The notes under the pieces were generated by a model that made no database searches, had not been told where the DNA came from, and worked only from the letters and a program-made list of their open reading frames with translations. DNA of 50,790 nucleotides from an uncultured Anaerobutyricum sp. (GTDB lineage Bacteria > Bacillota > Clostridia > Lachnospirales > Lachnospiraceae): contig NZ_CAKRCF010000020.1 of the NCBI RefSeq assembly GCF_934307085.1, forward strand, positions 1 through 50,790, given 5' to 3'. Positions 27,619 to 35,741 of the stretch are shown piece by piece; positions within the stretch are counted from its first letter, which is position 1; the number at the start of each line of letters is the position of its first letter. Position numbers and translations under genes: made by a program.

Positions 27619-29733
27619 TTATAATACAATGTCATTAGCTACTGTATCTTTATGATCATCAATATGACCCATTCCCTTTGTTGTCTTGCATATCAACTTA
27701 TCAAAGATAAGGAACATTGTAGGCAGTAAGGTAAGAACAACTATCATACTGATAATAGCACCTCTTGCTAGTAATGTACAGATAGAACCAATCATATCTA
27801 CCTGTGAATAGCAGGCAACACCATAGGTCGCTGCAAATAAACTCAACGCACTTGTAATAATAGAAAGCATATTTGATTTATGAGCAATGCTGATTGCCTC
27901 CAGTTTATTCTTTCCATTCTTTCGTTCTTTTAAATAACGGTTCGTGTAAACAATCGCATAGTCTACCGTCGCGCCAAGCTGTATTGTTCCGATAACAATG
28001 CTGGCAACAAATGGAAGGCTGACTCCCTGATAATAAGGGACTGCCATATTTACCGCTATCGCAAATTCAATAATTGCTACTAAAATAACCGGCAAAGATA
28101 TGGACTTAAATATAATAAGAATGATAACAAAAATTGCTGCAACAGACGCAATATTTACATTTTGAATATCAATATTTGTAACATCCTCCAAGTCTTTCAT
28201 CAGCGGTGCTTCACCGATTACCATAGATGTTTTATCATAAGACTTTGTTATCTTATTAATCTTGGCAATCTGCTTATTTACCTTCGGTGTTGCTGATTCG
28301 TATTTAGAACAGATAAAGGCAAGTTCATGATTGCCACTTTGCAACATACTCTTTACATTCTTTGGAATCATTGATTCCGGAACGGACGCACCAACAAGAG
28401 AACTCATGCTTATCGTCCATTTAACGCCTTCTACGTCATCAATCTCATTAAGCATATCCCTTTTATCTTTTGCATCCATGTTACTATCCATCATTACCAT
28501 ATGTATTGTACTCATATTAAAATCTTTTTTCAAACGGTCAGTCGCTACATTACTTGGCAAGCTAGATGGCATTGACTTGGCAATATCATAATAGATCTTT
28601 GTATTATTATTTCCATGAACCGCTGGAAGTAACATTACAAGGAAAATGATAAGCCATACCCAATGATGCTTAATAATAAAGTTAGAAGCACCATCTACGC
28701 TCTTAATAAGCGGTCTGTGCTTTGTCTTTTCAATCTGCTTATCAAAAGCAAGAATCAGTGATGGGAGAATTGTTACACAGCAAACCACACCGATTATAAC
28801 ACCCTTTGCCATAACAATACCTAAATCGCGTCCTAATGCAAAGGTCATAAAACAAAGAGCTGCAAATCCGGCAACTGTTGTAACAGAACTTCCAACGACC
28901 GCCTTAAATGTACTGGCAATCGCGTGCCCCATCGCCCGATTTTTATCTTCTGTGTACTTCTCTTTATATTCTTCATAACTATTCAATAGGAAAATAGAAT
29001 AGTCCATCGTAACTCCAAGCTGCAATACTGCTGTAAGAGCCTTTGTAATGTAGGAAACCTGCCCTAAGAATACATTACTTCCCAAGTTATATACAATCGC
29101 AATTCCAATACTTAATAAGAAAAATACTGGTACAAGGAAAGATTCCGTCGTAAATTCAAGTACCAAAAATGATAATACTGCAGCTATAACAACATAAATT
29201 GGTAACTCATCAAGTGCTACATCCTTAATATCATTAACGACACCTGACATACCGCTGATAAAACACTGCTTATTCGCCAGTTTTCGCATCTCAGCAACTG
29301 CATTCATAGATTCATCTGATGATGTTGTATTATCAAAAAGTACAATCATCATTGTAGCATTCCCTTTAAAAAAGCCCTCTCTTAAGTTTTTCGGAATCAT
29401 CTCTACCGGAAGACTTAAGTCTGCAACATCATCATACCAAAGAACATCCTTTACATGATCCACAGCTTCAAACTTTTTCTCAAGCTTTTGTACATCTTTC
29501 AGTTCCATATTCTCGACAACAACCATCGAGAATGCACCCATTCCATATTCATCTACCATAATATCCTGACCTTTTACCGTCTCAAGTGTATCTGGCAGAT
29601 AACTTAGTAAATCATAATTAACTCTCGTCGTTACCATTCCTATTAAAGAAGGTATTAACAATAGAAATCCTATAAGCAATATGAGAAACTTATGTTTCGC
29701 GATCTGCTTACCCATCTTAATTAACAAGTTCAT
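27619..29733 (-). CDS. MMPL/RND family transporter
   Basis: About 704 residues in two homologous halves. The membrane-anchored start (AKHKFLILLIGFLLLIPSLI) is followed by an extracytoplasmic domain, then clustered helices with LQLGVTMDYSIFLLNSYEEY (about 235-255). The second half repeats this pattern with IGTIQLGATVDYAIVYTNRY (about 555-575). The central Asp of each TMDY/TVDY motif is the likely proton relay. MMPL pumps move lipids, fatty acids or hydrophobic drugs with proton force. The start at 29733 has GAGG about 5 bases upstream. The promoter overlaps a TetR-type operator, and the LxxG protein follows 84 bases later. The substrate is unknown. Confidence 0.93.
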   Translation of the reverse strand: MNLLIKMGKQIAKHKFLILLIGFLLLIPSLIGMVTTRVNYDLLSYLPDTLETVKGQDIMVDEYGMGAFSMVVVENMELKDVQKLEKKFEAVDHVKDVLWYDDVADLSLPVEMIPKNLREGFFKGNATMMIVLFDNTTSSDESMNAVAEMRKLANKQCFISGMSGVVNDIKDVALDELPIYVVIAAVLSFLVLEFTTESFLVPVFFLLSIGIAIVYNLGSNVFLGQVSYITKALTAVLQLGVTMDYSIFLLNSYEEYKEKYTEDKNRAMGHAIASTFKAVVGSSVTTVAGFAALCFMTFALGRDLGIVMAKGVIIGVVCCVTILPSLILAFDKQIEKTKHRPLIKSVDGASNFIIKHHWVWLIIFLVMLLPAVHGNNNTKIYYDIAKSMPSSLPSNVATDRLKKDFNMSTIHMVMMDSNMDAKDKRDMLNEIDDVEGVKWTISMSSLVGASVPESMIPKNVKSMLQSGNHELAFICSKYESATPKVNKQIAKINKITKSYDKTSMVIGEAPLMKDLEDVTNIDIQNVNIASVAAIFVIILIIFKSISLPVILVAIIEFAIAVNMAVPYYQGVSLPFVASIVIGTIQLGATVDYAIVYTNRYLKERKNGKNKLEAISIAHKSNMLSIITSALSLFAATYGVACYSQVDMIGSICTLLARGAIISMIVVLTLLPTMFLIFDKLICKTTKGMGHIDDHKDTVANDIVL

Positions 29734-29769
29734 CATCCCCTCTTCATTTATTTTACTTTCCTAACCAAC

Positions 29770-29798
29770 ATTATATGCAGAAAATGACCATTGGTCAA
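29770..29798 (-). promoter_or_regulatory. Promoter of the MMPL operon
   Basis: On the minus strand TTGACC and TATAAT lie 17 bases apart, an excellent sigma-A promoter. The operator at 29785-29797 overlaps the -35 region, so a bound repressor would block polymerase. Confidence 0.85.
29785..29797. promoter_or_regulatory. TetR-type operator 1
   Basis: TGACCATTGGTCA is a perfect palindrome with a single central base. It overlaps the -35 box of the MMPL promoter. A related half-site (TGGTCA) occurs at 29843-29848. Confidence 0.75.
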
Positions 29799-29859
29799 CA
29801 CTGAGTAACGCACAATTTTTTTCAATAAATAAAACTGAATTTTGGTCATTTTTACGTTA

Positions 29860-29888
29860 TTGACTTTTAGTCATTTTTGTCGCATAAT
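29860..29888 (+). promoter_or_regulatory. Promoter of the tetR gene
   Basis: TTGACT and CATAAT are separated by 17 bases. The -35 box lies within operator 2, which implies autoregulation by the TetR protein. Confidence 0.75.
29861..29873. promoter_or_regulatory. TetR-type operator 2
   Basis: TGACTTTTAGTCA is palindromic (TGACT-TTT-AGTCA) and has the same 13-base length and TGAC/GTCA ends as operator 1. It covers the -35 box of the tetR promoter. Confidence 0.65.
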
Positions 29889-29930
29889 GTATCCAAAGAT
29901 TATTCTGTGAAGTTTGAGGTGGTATCATTT

Positions 29931-30542
29931 ATGGGAAAAGTAGAATCAAATAAAAAGCAAAAAAATACGACATTATTGCAAACCGCTTTTGAACTTTTTA
30001 CAGAAAAAGGATTTACAAAAACAACAATTTCTGACATTGTAAATCGGGCCGGTCTTGCAAAAGGAACTTTTTATTTATATTTTAAGGATAAGTATGATTT
30101 AAGAGATAAGCTTGTTATACATAAAACAGGACAACTTTTCGGGAATGCACATCTGGCTTTAATGAAGGGAAATGTTCAGGGATTTGAAAATCAGATGTTT
30201 TTTATTATTGATTATATTATTGACTGTTTAAAAAAAGATCCCGGCCTCCTTCAATTTATTTCGAAGAATCTGTCCTGGGGAATTTTTAAGAATGCTTTTG
30301 AGAAAACAATTCCAGAAGAATCAAAACAATTTTATGATTATTATCTTGATATGATGGAAAAAAATCATATTTCCTGCGAAAACCAGGAATTAATGCTCTT
30401 TACTATTTTAGAATTGGTTGGTTCCACATGTTACAGCTGTATTCTATATCACCAGCCTGTTTCTATGGATGAGTATCTTCCTTATTTGCACCAGACGATA
30501 CGACAAATATTCATAGCTTTTACCAGACCGGTTTATGATTAA
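29931..30542 (+). CDS. TetR/AcrR family transcriptional regulator
   Basis: About 203 residues. The N-terminal DNA-binding domain is clear: LLQTAFELFTEKGFTKTTIS, then DIVNRAGLAKGTFYLYFKDK, a helix-turn-helix followed by the hallmark TFYLYF. The ligand domain (about 70-200) is poorly conserved, as is usual. The ATG at 29931 has GAGGTGG 9 bases upstream and begins at the conserved core. An upstream ATG (29877) lies inside the promoter region and is rejected. It is divergent from the MMPL operon and probably represses both that operon and itself through the two operators. The inducing ligand is unknown. Confidence 0.93.
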   Translation: MGKVESNKKQKNTTLLQTAFELFTEKGFTKTTISDIVNRAGLAKGTFYLYFKDKYDLRDKLVIHKTGQLFGNAHLALMKGNVQGFENQMFFIIDYIIDCLKKDPGLLQFISKNLSWGIFKNAFEKTIPEESKQFYDYYLDMMEKNHISCENQELMLFTILELVGSTCYSCILYHQPVSMDEYLPYLHQTIRQIFIAFTRPVYD

Positions 30543-30635
30543 TTCATGAATTATGAATTACACAGACAAGTAAAAAACAGGTAATCTATGTTAAATATAG
30601 TTTTCTAAACTAAATCTGATACAAAACAAAAACCC

Positions 30636-30735
30636 AAAGAGAGAATAGAATCTATCCGTAACCTTGAGCAGAGATTAAATGCAGGCAAGCATTTAATCTC
30701 TGCTCAAGGTTACGGATAGATTCTATTCTCTCTTT
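30636..30735. terminator. Perfect 47-bp hairpin between convergent genes
   Basis: The arm 30636-30682 is the exact reverse complement of 30689-30735, with loop AGGCAA. It lies between the 3' ends of tetR (plus) and the formyltetrahydrofolate cyclo-ligase gene (minus). T-rich sequence follows on both sides (TTTGGGTTTTTGTTTTG on the minus strand). It can serve as a two-way terminator, but a stem this long and perfect is unusual. Confidence 0.8.
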
Positions 30736-30757
30736 AGGTTTATTTTAGTAAATCATC

Positions 30758-31300
30758 TTAATAAATCAAATGATTCATTCTCTTATCATGACTTTCGGCA
30801 GGCACTTTTTCTACAATTTGGAAATCATACCCCAAAGCGGCTGTAATAATTCTTTCATGAGAACTAAGGTATTTATCATAGAATCCACCGCCATATCCAA
30901 GGCGATTGCCTCCTTTATCAAAAGCAAGCCCTGGCACAAGCATAAAACCAGGAGTTGTCACTCTGTCTTTTACTTCTCCTACCGGCTCTAAAATGCCAAA
31001 AGCCCCTGGAATACAGTCTGATAACGAAGTAATTTCATAGAAATGCATAATTTCTCCATGCACTTTTGGAACTGCAACATGTTTTCCATGAGAAAGACAC
31101 CAACCGATAATATCTGCTGTCTCCAATTCATTCCGACAGGCGATGTATGCATATATCCAGTCTGCCTTTATGAACGCTGGAAGTTCCTTTAATTTTGCCA
31201 GACACTTTTCTGCAGCACGACTTTTTTCTTCGTTTGTCAATGCATTTCGCCTTGCTTTCATATCCCTCCGTAGATTCTTTTTTAAATCTTCTTTTGTCAT
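30758..31300 (-). CDS. 5-formyltetrahydrofolate cyclo-ligase
   Basis: About 180 residues. The enzyme uses ATP to convert 5-formyl-THF to 5,10-methenyl-THF. The N-terminal LKKNLRRDMKARRNALTNEE is the basic substrate-binding segment. LVPGLAFDKGGNRLGYGGGFYDKYL is the classic ATP and folate site (its first part, LVPGLAFDKGG, is near residue 125). The start at 31300 (MTKEDLKKNL) immediately follows the UPF0291 stop codon. Upstream ATGs would overlap that gene and are not used. The ribosome site is weak, so translation is probably coupled. Confidence 0.93.
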   Translation of the reverse strand: MTKEDLKKNLRRDMKARRNALTNEEKSRAAEKCLAKLKELPAFIKADWIYAYIACRNELETADIIGWCLSHGKHVAVPKVHGEIMHFYEITSLSDCIPGAFGILEPVGEVKDRVTTPGFMLVPGLAFDKGGNRLGYGGGFYDKYLSSHERIITAALGYDFQIVEKVPAESHDKRMNHLIY

Positions 31301-31301
31301 T

Positions 31302-31526
31302 TTAATTTTTATCCAGCTTCTTTCCGTATTTTTCTCCGAGATTTTCGATACTTCCATCTTTATTCTGGATATCAATCCGATTCAGAGATCCACGTAAGTT
31401 TTTACGAATTGCAGTAAGATAAGCTTTACGAAGCTTTTTCTGCTCTGCTTCTTCTGCTTTTGTAAGTCCTACGGATTTAGATTTATGGTATAATTCATTA
31501 ATTCTGTCGATATCAATGTTATTCAT
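31302..31526 (-). CDS. UPF0291 (DUF896) family protein, YnzC-like
   Basis: A 74-residue protein of the DUF896 family. It opens IDRINELYHKSKSVGLTKAE, a helical hairpin, and has the family sequence LRKAYLTAIRKNLRGSLNRI. Bacillus YnzC is the best-known relative. Its function is not clear, though it lies in an SOS-linked operon there. Here it is followed by the folate cyclo-ligase with no gap. The ATG has AAGGAGG 6 bases upstream. Confidence 0.93.
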   Translation of the reverse strand: MNNIDIDRINELYHKSKSVGLTKAEEAEQKKLRKAYLTAIRKNLRGSLNRIDIQNKDGSIENLGEKYGKKLDKN

Positions 31527-31661
31527 GAGATTCCTCCTTAAAAATTTTGTAAGATGTTTTGTTGAAATACAGAAAATTTCAAAGTAAAGATTTCAACAAG
31601 TATCTAGTTTACTTTATCCCTCTATAAAAGAGAGGCAGATTAACAATTTTTAATCCGTTGT

Positions 31662-31690
31662 ATTATACACAAAGGTTGTGAATTTGTAAA
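31662..31690 (-). promoter_or_regulatory. Promoter of the UPF0291-folate operon
   Basis: On the minus strand TTTACA and TATAAT are 17 bases apart, with TG before the -10 box. It lies about 140 bases before the gene. An inverted repeat TTGTTGAAAT/ATTTCAACAA at 31559-31568 and 31590-31599 is in the leader. Confidence 0.7.
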
Positions 31691-31802
31691 TATTTTTGTT
31701 TCTGTATTAAATCAAACATGCTCCAGCGACCTCCAATTAGACTTCTTCAGTTGGACAAGACCTTCTACAAATTATGATTACATTTAAAAAAGAATTTTAT
31801 AT

Positions 31803-33485
31803 TCATTCTAAAATTTTCTCCGCAATAGCCTCTGCTGTTTTAATGCCGTCCATGGCAGCGGAGGTGATTCCTCCTGCATAACCTGCTCCCTCTCCACATG
31901 GAAAGAGACCTTTTATGTTACTTTCGAACTCTCTGTTCCTTTCCATACGAAGTGGTGAAGATGTTCTTGTTTCTACTCCAGAAAAAACAGTATCTTCTGC
32001 ATCATATCCTTTAATTTTATGTCCAAATGCTTTCATTCCTTCTTCAAGAGATTCACATACATAATCTGGCAGACATTCGTGTAAATTTGCAAACTGCCAT
32101 TCTCCTTTTATGGATGGGGTAACGCTTCCGAATTTTGTGGATACTTGATTTTTTAAGAAATCTCCAAAAAGCTGTACCGGAATTTTTCCATTTCCAATGT
32201 TATAGGCAAGCTCTTCGAATTTACGCTGAAATTCTAATCCTGCTAATGGACTATCTGACGGAAAATCATCTGGCGTGACAGTCGTGATTAAAGCAGTATT
32301 TGAATTACGTCCTGCACGGTCATGATAACTCATTCCATTGACGCAAATTCGGCCTTTTTCTGAAGAAGAATTTACAACATAGCCACCAGGGCACATACAA
32401 AAAGAATAAATTCCTCTACCAGTACTTTTGCACTGATGAGTAAGCTTATAACTAGCTGTTGGGAGTTCCTTAGGATATCCTTCTCCATACTGACTCTCAT
32501 TAATCAGATCTGCAGAATGCTCCACTCTTACACCAATAGCAAAAGCCTTCGGATTCATAGCAAGTTCTTTCTTATAAAGCATATAAAACGTATCTCTGGC
32601 ACTGTGCCCGATAGCAAAAAGAACATTATGACAAAAATATTTTGTCTGAACTCCTTCTTTTTCCAAAATAAGCCCTTTTATCTTCTTTTTTTGTGTATCA
32701 GATTCTGCTTCCTGTTCAAATACAGCATTGTCCGTATCTATTTTTATAACATCTTCACATAAAATGTCACAAACTTTTGTTCTAAAATGTACTTCTCCCC
32801 CAAGGCTTTCTATCTCTTTTCGAATAGATGCTACAACATCTTTTAAAATATCTGTTCCGATATGTGGCTTTGCCTCATAAAGAATCTCCTCTGGTGCACC
32901 ATGCTTTACAAATTCTTTCAGAACAAAGTGATTACGTCCAAATTTATCTTTGACTAAAGTATTTAGCTTTCCATCAGAAAATGTTCCTGCACCGCCTTCA
33001 CCAAACTGTACATTTGATTCCTCATCAAGCTCTCCACTTTCAAAGAAATGCTCGACAATCTCCGAACGTTTTTCCACGCAGTCCCCTCGCTCAAAAACAA
33101 CTGGTGCAAATCCTTCTCTTGCAAGGACTAAGGCCGCAAAAAGTCCTGCCGGTCCCATGCCAACAATAACCGGTCTTCTCTCGTTTTTTTCCTCTTCTGT
33201 CTGATTCGTTTCTGGTCTGTCTTCTTTTTTATAAGGAAATGTATACTTTACTACTAAAGAACTTGTCCATTTACTTTTCTTTGATGAAAGAATCTTTTTT
33301 TCATTTTCAAATTCTGCGTCAATTGTGTAAACATAAAAAAGCTGTGGCTTTTTTCTGGCATCCACAGACTTTCTCACAATATGCCATGAAAGTGGTGTCT
33401 TTCCATGTGCTTGATGGATAATTTCTTTGAGAAGCTCCTCTCTGGTATGTCCCACCTTTAGTTTTAACTGTGAAATTCGTATCAT
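31803..33485 (-). CDS. FAD-dependent dehydrogenase (COG2509-like)
   Basis: A 560-residue flavoprotein. The N-terminal 100 residues are an extra module typical of this family (MIRISQLKLKVGHTREELLK, and LSWHIVRKSVDARKK). The Rossmann FAD motif VGMGPAGLFAALVLAREG starts near 108, and FERGDCVEKRS follows. The C-terminal half has GEGAGYAGGITSAAMDG, the usual late FAD contact. Family members are widespread in Firmicutes but uncharacterised. The start follows AGGGACC. About 190 bases without a gene separate it from the next flavoprotein gene. Confidence 0.88.
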   Translation of the reverse strand: MIRISQLKLKVGHTREELLKEIIHQAHGKTPLSWHIVRKSVDARKKPQLFYVYTIDAEFENEKKILSSKKSKWTSSLVVKYTFPYKKEDRPETNQTEEEKNERRPVIVGMGPAGLFAALVLAREGFAPVVFERGDCVEKRSEIVEHFFESGELDEESNVQFGEGGAGTFSDGKLNTLVKDKFGRNHFVLKEFVKHGAPEEILYEAKPHIGTDILKDVVASIRKEIESLGGEVHFRTKVCDILCEDVIKIDTDNAVFEQEAESDTQKKKIKGLILEKEGVQTKYFCHNVLFAIGHSARDTFYMLYKKELAMNPKAFAIGVRVEHSADLINESQYGEGYPKELPTASYKLTHQCKSTGRGIYSFCMCPGGYVVNSSSEKGRICVNGMSYHDRAGRNSNTALITTVTPDDFPSDSPLAGLEFQRKFEELAYNIGNGKIPVQLFGDFLKNQVSTKFGSVTPSIKGEWQFANLHECLPDYVCESLEEGMKAFGHKIKGYDAEDTVFSGVETRTSSPLRMERNREFESNIKGLFPCGEGAGYAGGITSAAMDGIKTAEAIAEKILE

Positions 33486-33675
33486 TTATTTAGGTCCCTT
33501 TCTGAAACATTCTATTTACTGTCACCTTTTTAAATCATATGACTAATATTGTTATTAAGACCGAAGAACCATCTATTCTATCTGTCTGTCACCTTTCACC
33601 TATAGCTGATTACCTGTATTCTTTATTTTAAATTTTTCGTAAAATACCTGGCAATGAATTACCAAAGATTTTCAC

Positions 33676-35235
33676 TTAATTTTCCAAAAACTTTTGATTT
33701 CTCTCAAAAATTGCTCTTCCAGCTACTGTTCCACTTGAAAATGCCCACTGCAAATTATAACCACCACAGGTACCATCAACATCCACGACTTCTCCTGCAA
33801 AAAACAATCCTGATTGAAAAACAGACTCCAGAGAATCTGTTAGCTCTGCAAGAGAAATTCCTCCTCTTGTTACCTGGGCTTTTTCATAACCCATATATCC
33901 ATTAATCTTCAATGGAAAATGACTAACAACCATAACAAGTGTATTCCACTCTTTTTCCTTTAATGTTTCTACTGGCATTTCTTCCTTTAAACCCGCTTCT
34001 CTTAAAATAACAGGACAAAGCTTTGCTGGAAATAGTCCTTTCATAAAGGAAAGAAGTTCTTTCTTCTTGTGGTTTTGCGCAAGGGACAAAAACAGTCGCA
34101 ACTTTTCTTCTAAAGAAAGTTCCGGCATAAAATCAAAATATAAAGACACATTCTTTTTCTCTTCTAAAGCGGTAATTGCAAAACGGCTCAACTGAAAAAC
34201 TGCTACACCAGAAATTCCATAATCTGTCCACTGAAGTTCACCATTTTCCTGTTTCACAGGCTTTTCATCAATTTCCAATGTGATTTTTGCCTGATTTCGA
34301 ACTCCGCTTACTTTTTTTAAAAATGGAGCAGAGGACTTTAATGCAGTGAGTGCCGGAAGGGGATTTATGATTTCATGTCCAAATATTGCTGCAAATGTAT
34401 AACCGCTGCCATCACAGCCAAACTTCGGTCCTGCAAATCCTCCTGTTGTGATAAGAAGATTTTGACAACGATAAATCTTCTCTACCTTTTTACTACTACT
34501 CTGTTTTTCTTTATCCTGTCCTTGCATTTCTCTTACTTTTACAAAAAAAAGGCCGGACTTTTTTTGAATGTTGTATACCTCAGAAGAAGGGATAAATGTA
34601 ATATTGGGATTAGACAGTATTTCTGTCTCAAAACACTCTCTTACACTGGCCGCCTGCTCACTGTATGGATACACATAGCCATTTTTATCTTTTGTATAAA
34701 TACCAAGACTTTTAAATAACTCCATCGCATCTTTTAATCCAAATACAGATAATACTTTTTGCACTTTTTCCGGATAATCACTTCGATAATATTCTGCTTT
34801 TTGTGCAAAATTTGTAAGGTTGCATTTGCCATTCCCGGTAACAAGAATTTTTCTTCCCATCTGACTTTGCCGATCAAGAAGTAATATTTTTTGATTCTCT
34901 TTTCCACAGGCAAGTGCAGCTGCCATACCGGCTACTCCGGCTCCAACAATAATCGTATCCCAAATTGTAGAATCCAGAACTACTTTTTCAGGAGACATCT
35001 TGCTCTTTTCTACCGTACTTCCTGGCGTTTGTTTTGCTGTCGTCTGGCCATGTCTTTTCTCTGTTTTTATCTTACTTTTTGACTGACCAGCATTTTTTTG
35101 CACTTTGGTTCTACCCTTCTTTTGATCATCATTTTGGAAACTTTTTTTGCTGCTTTTCGCCCTACTGCCATTTCCCTGTACTTTTATTCTACTTTTCGCC
35201 TGATTGCTATTTCCCTGCACTCTTGTCTTTCTCAA
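33676..35235 (-). CDS. HI0933/YhiN-like flavoprotein with a basic N-terminal extension
   Basis: A 519-residue protein. From residue about 90 it is a standard HI0933/YhiN-type flavoprotein (also called BaiN-like): IIVGAGVAGMAAALACG for FAD, GRKILVTGNGKCNLTN, and a C-terminal CGGYNLQWAFSSG. Residues 1-85 are a Lys/Gln/Ser-rich extension with two near-identical 13-residue repeats (VQGNSNQAKSRIK, VQGNGSRAKSSKK). The start codon is TTG, overlapping the ybeY stop as TTGA, with GGGAG about 8 bases upstream. An ATG at residue 81 is a possible alternative that would remove the extension. The activity of the family is not settled. Confidence 0.85.
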   Translation of the reverse strand: MRKTRVQGNSNQAKSRIKVQGNGSRAKSSKKSFQNDDQKKGRTKVQKNAGQSKSKIKTEKRHGQTTAKQTPGSTVEKSKMSPEKVVLDSTIWDTIIVGAGVAGMAAALACGKENQKILLLDRQSQMGRKILVTGNGKCNLTNFAQKAEYYRSDYPEKVQKVLSVFGLKDAMELFKSLGIYTKDKNGYVYPYSEQAASVRECFETEILSNPNITFIPSSEVYNIQKKSGLFFVKVREMQGQDKEKQSSSKKVEKIYRCQNLLITTGGFAGPKFGCDGSGYTFAAIFGHEIINPLPALTALKSSAPFLKKVSGVRNQAKITLEIDEKPVKQENGELQWTDYGISGVAVFQLSRFAITALEEKKNVSLYFDFMPELSLEEKLRLFLSLAQNHKKKELLSFMKGLFPAKLCPVILREAGLKEEMPVETLKEKEWNTLVMVVSHFPLKINGYMGYEKAQVTRGGISLAELTDSLESVFQSGLFFAGEVVDVDGTCGGYNLQWAFSSGTVAGRAIFERNQKFLEN

Positions 35236-35741
35236 GCTTCCATCTCCCGAATATATCCACAGTTTTTAAGAATCTCTTCCTGTTTTGCTTCCATCACTTT
35301 GCGTTCTTCATCAATCATATGATCGTATCCCATAAGATGGAGCATACTATGTGCAACCAAAAATGCCAGTTCTCTTGTATTCGAATGTCCGTAAGCCTTC
35401 GCCTGTTCCTTTACTTTATCCATAGAAATAATAATATCTCCAAGAATCAGTTCTCCTGTTTCTGGATGAAAGGCATCCGGATCCCTTTCTTCTATATCTG
35501 AAAAATCTGCTGGTGTCGGATATTCTGCCATCGGAAAAGAAAGAACATCGGTTGGGCGATCAATCTGACGATGTTCCCTGTTAATCTCATGAATCTCCTC
35601 ATTGTCCGTTAAAAGTACATATACCTGTGCCTCATACGGACATTTTTCATAATCTAATGCTGCTTCTATTACATTTTTAATAATTTTTTCATAGTCCGGT
35701 AAAACAACTTCCGGATATACATTTTCTATTTCAAATGTCAT
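35232..35741 (-). CDS. ybeY: Endoribonuclease YbeY
   Basis: A 169-residue metal-dependent RNase needed for 16S rRNA 3' processing and ribosome quality control. The signature HSMLHLMGYDH (H-x3-H-x4-DH) is near residue 132-142. The N-terminal half contains NREHRQIDRPTDVLSFPM, also diagnostic. The start overlaps the phoH stop by 4 bases (ATGA). The phoH-ybeY order is conserved in bacteria. Confidence 0.96.
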   Translation of the reverse strand: MTFEIENVYPEVVLPDYEKIIKNVIEAALDYEKCPYEAQVYVLLTDNEEIHEINREHRQIDRPTDVLSFPMAEYPTPADFSDIEERDPDAFHPETGELILGDIIISMDKVKEQAKAYGHSNTRELAFLVAHSMLHLMGYDHMIDEERKVMEAKQEEILKNCGYIREMEA

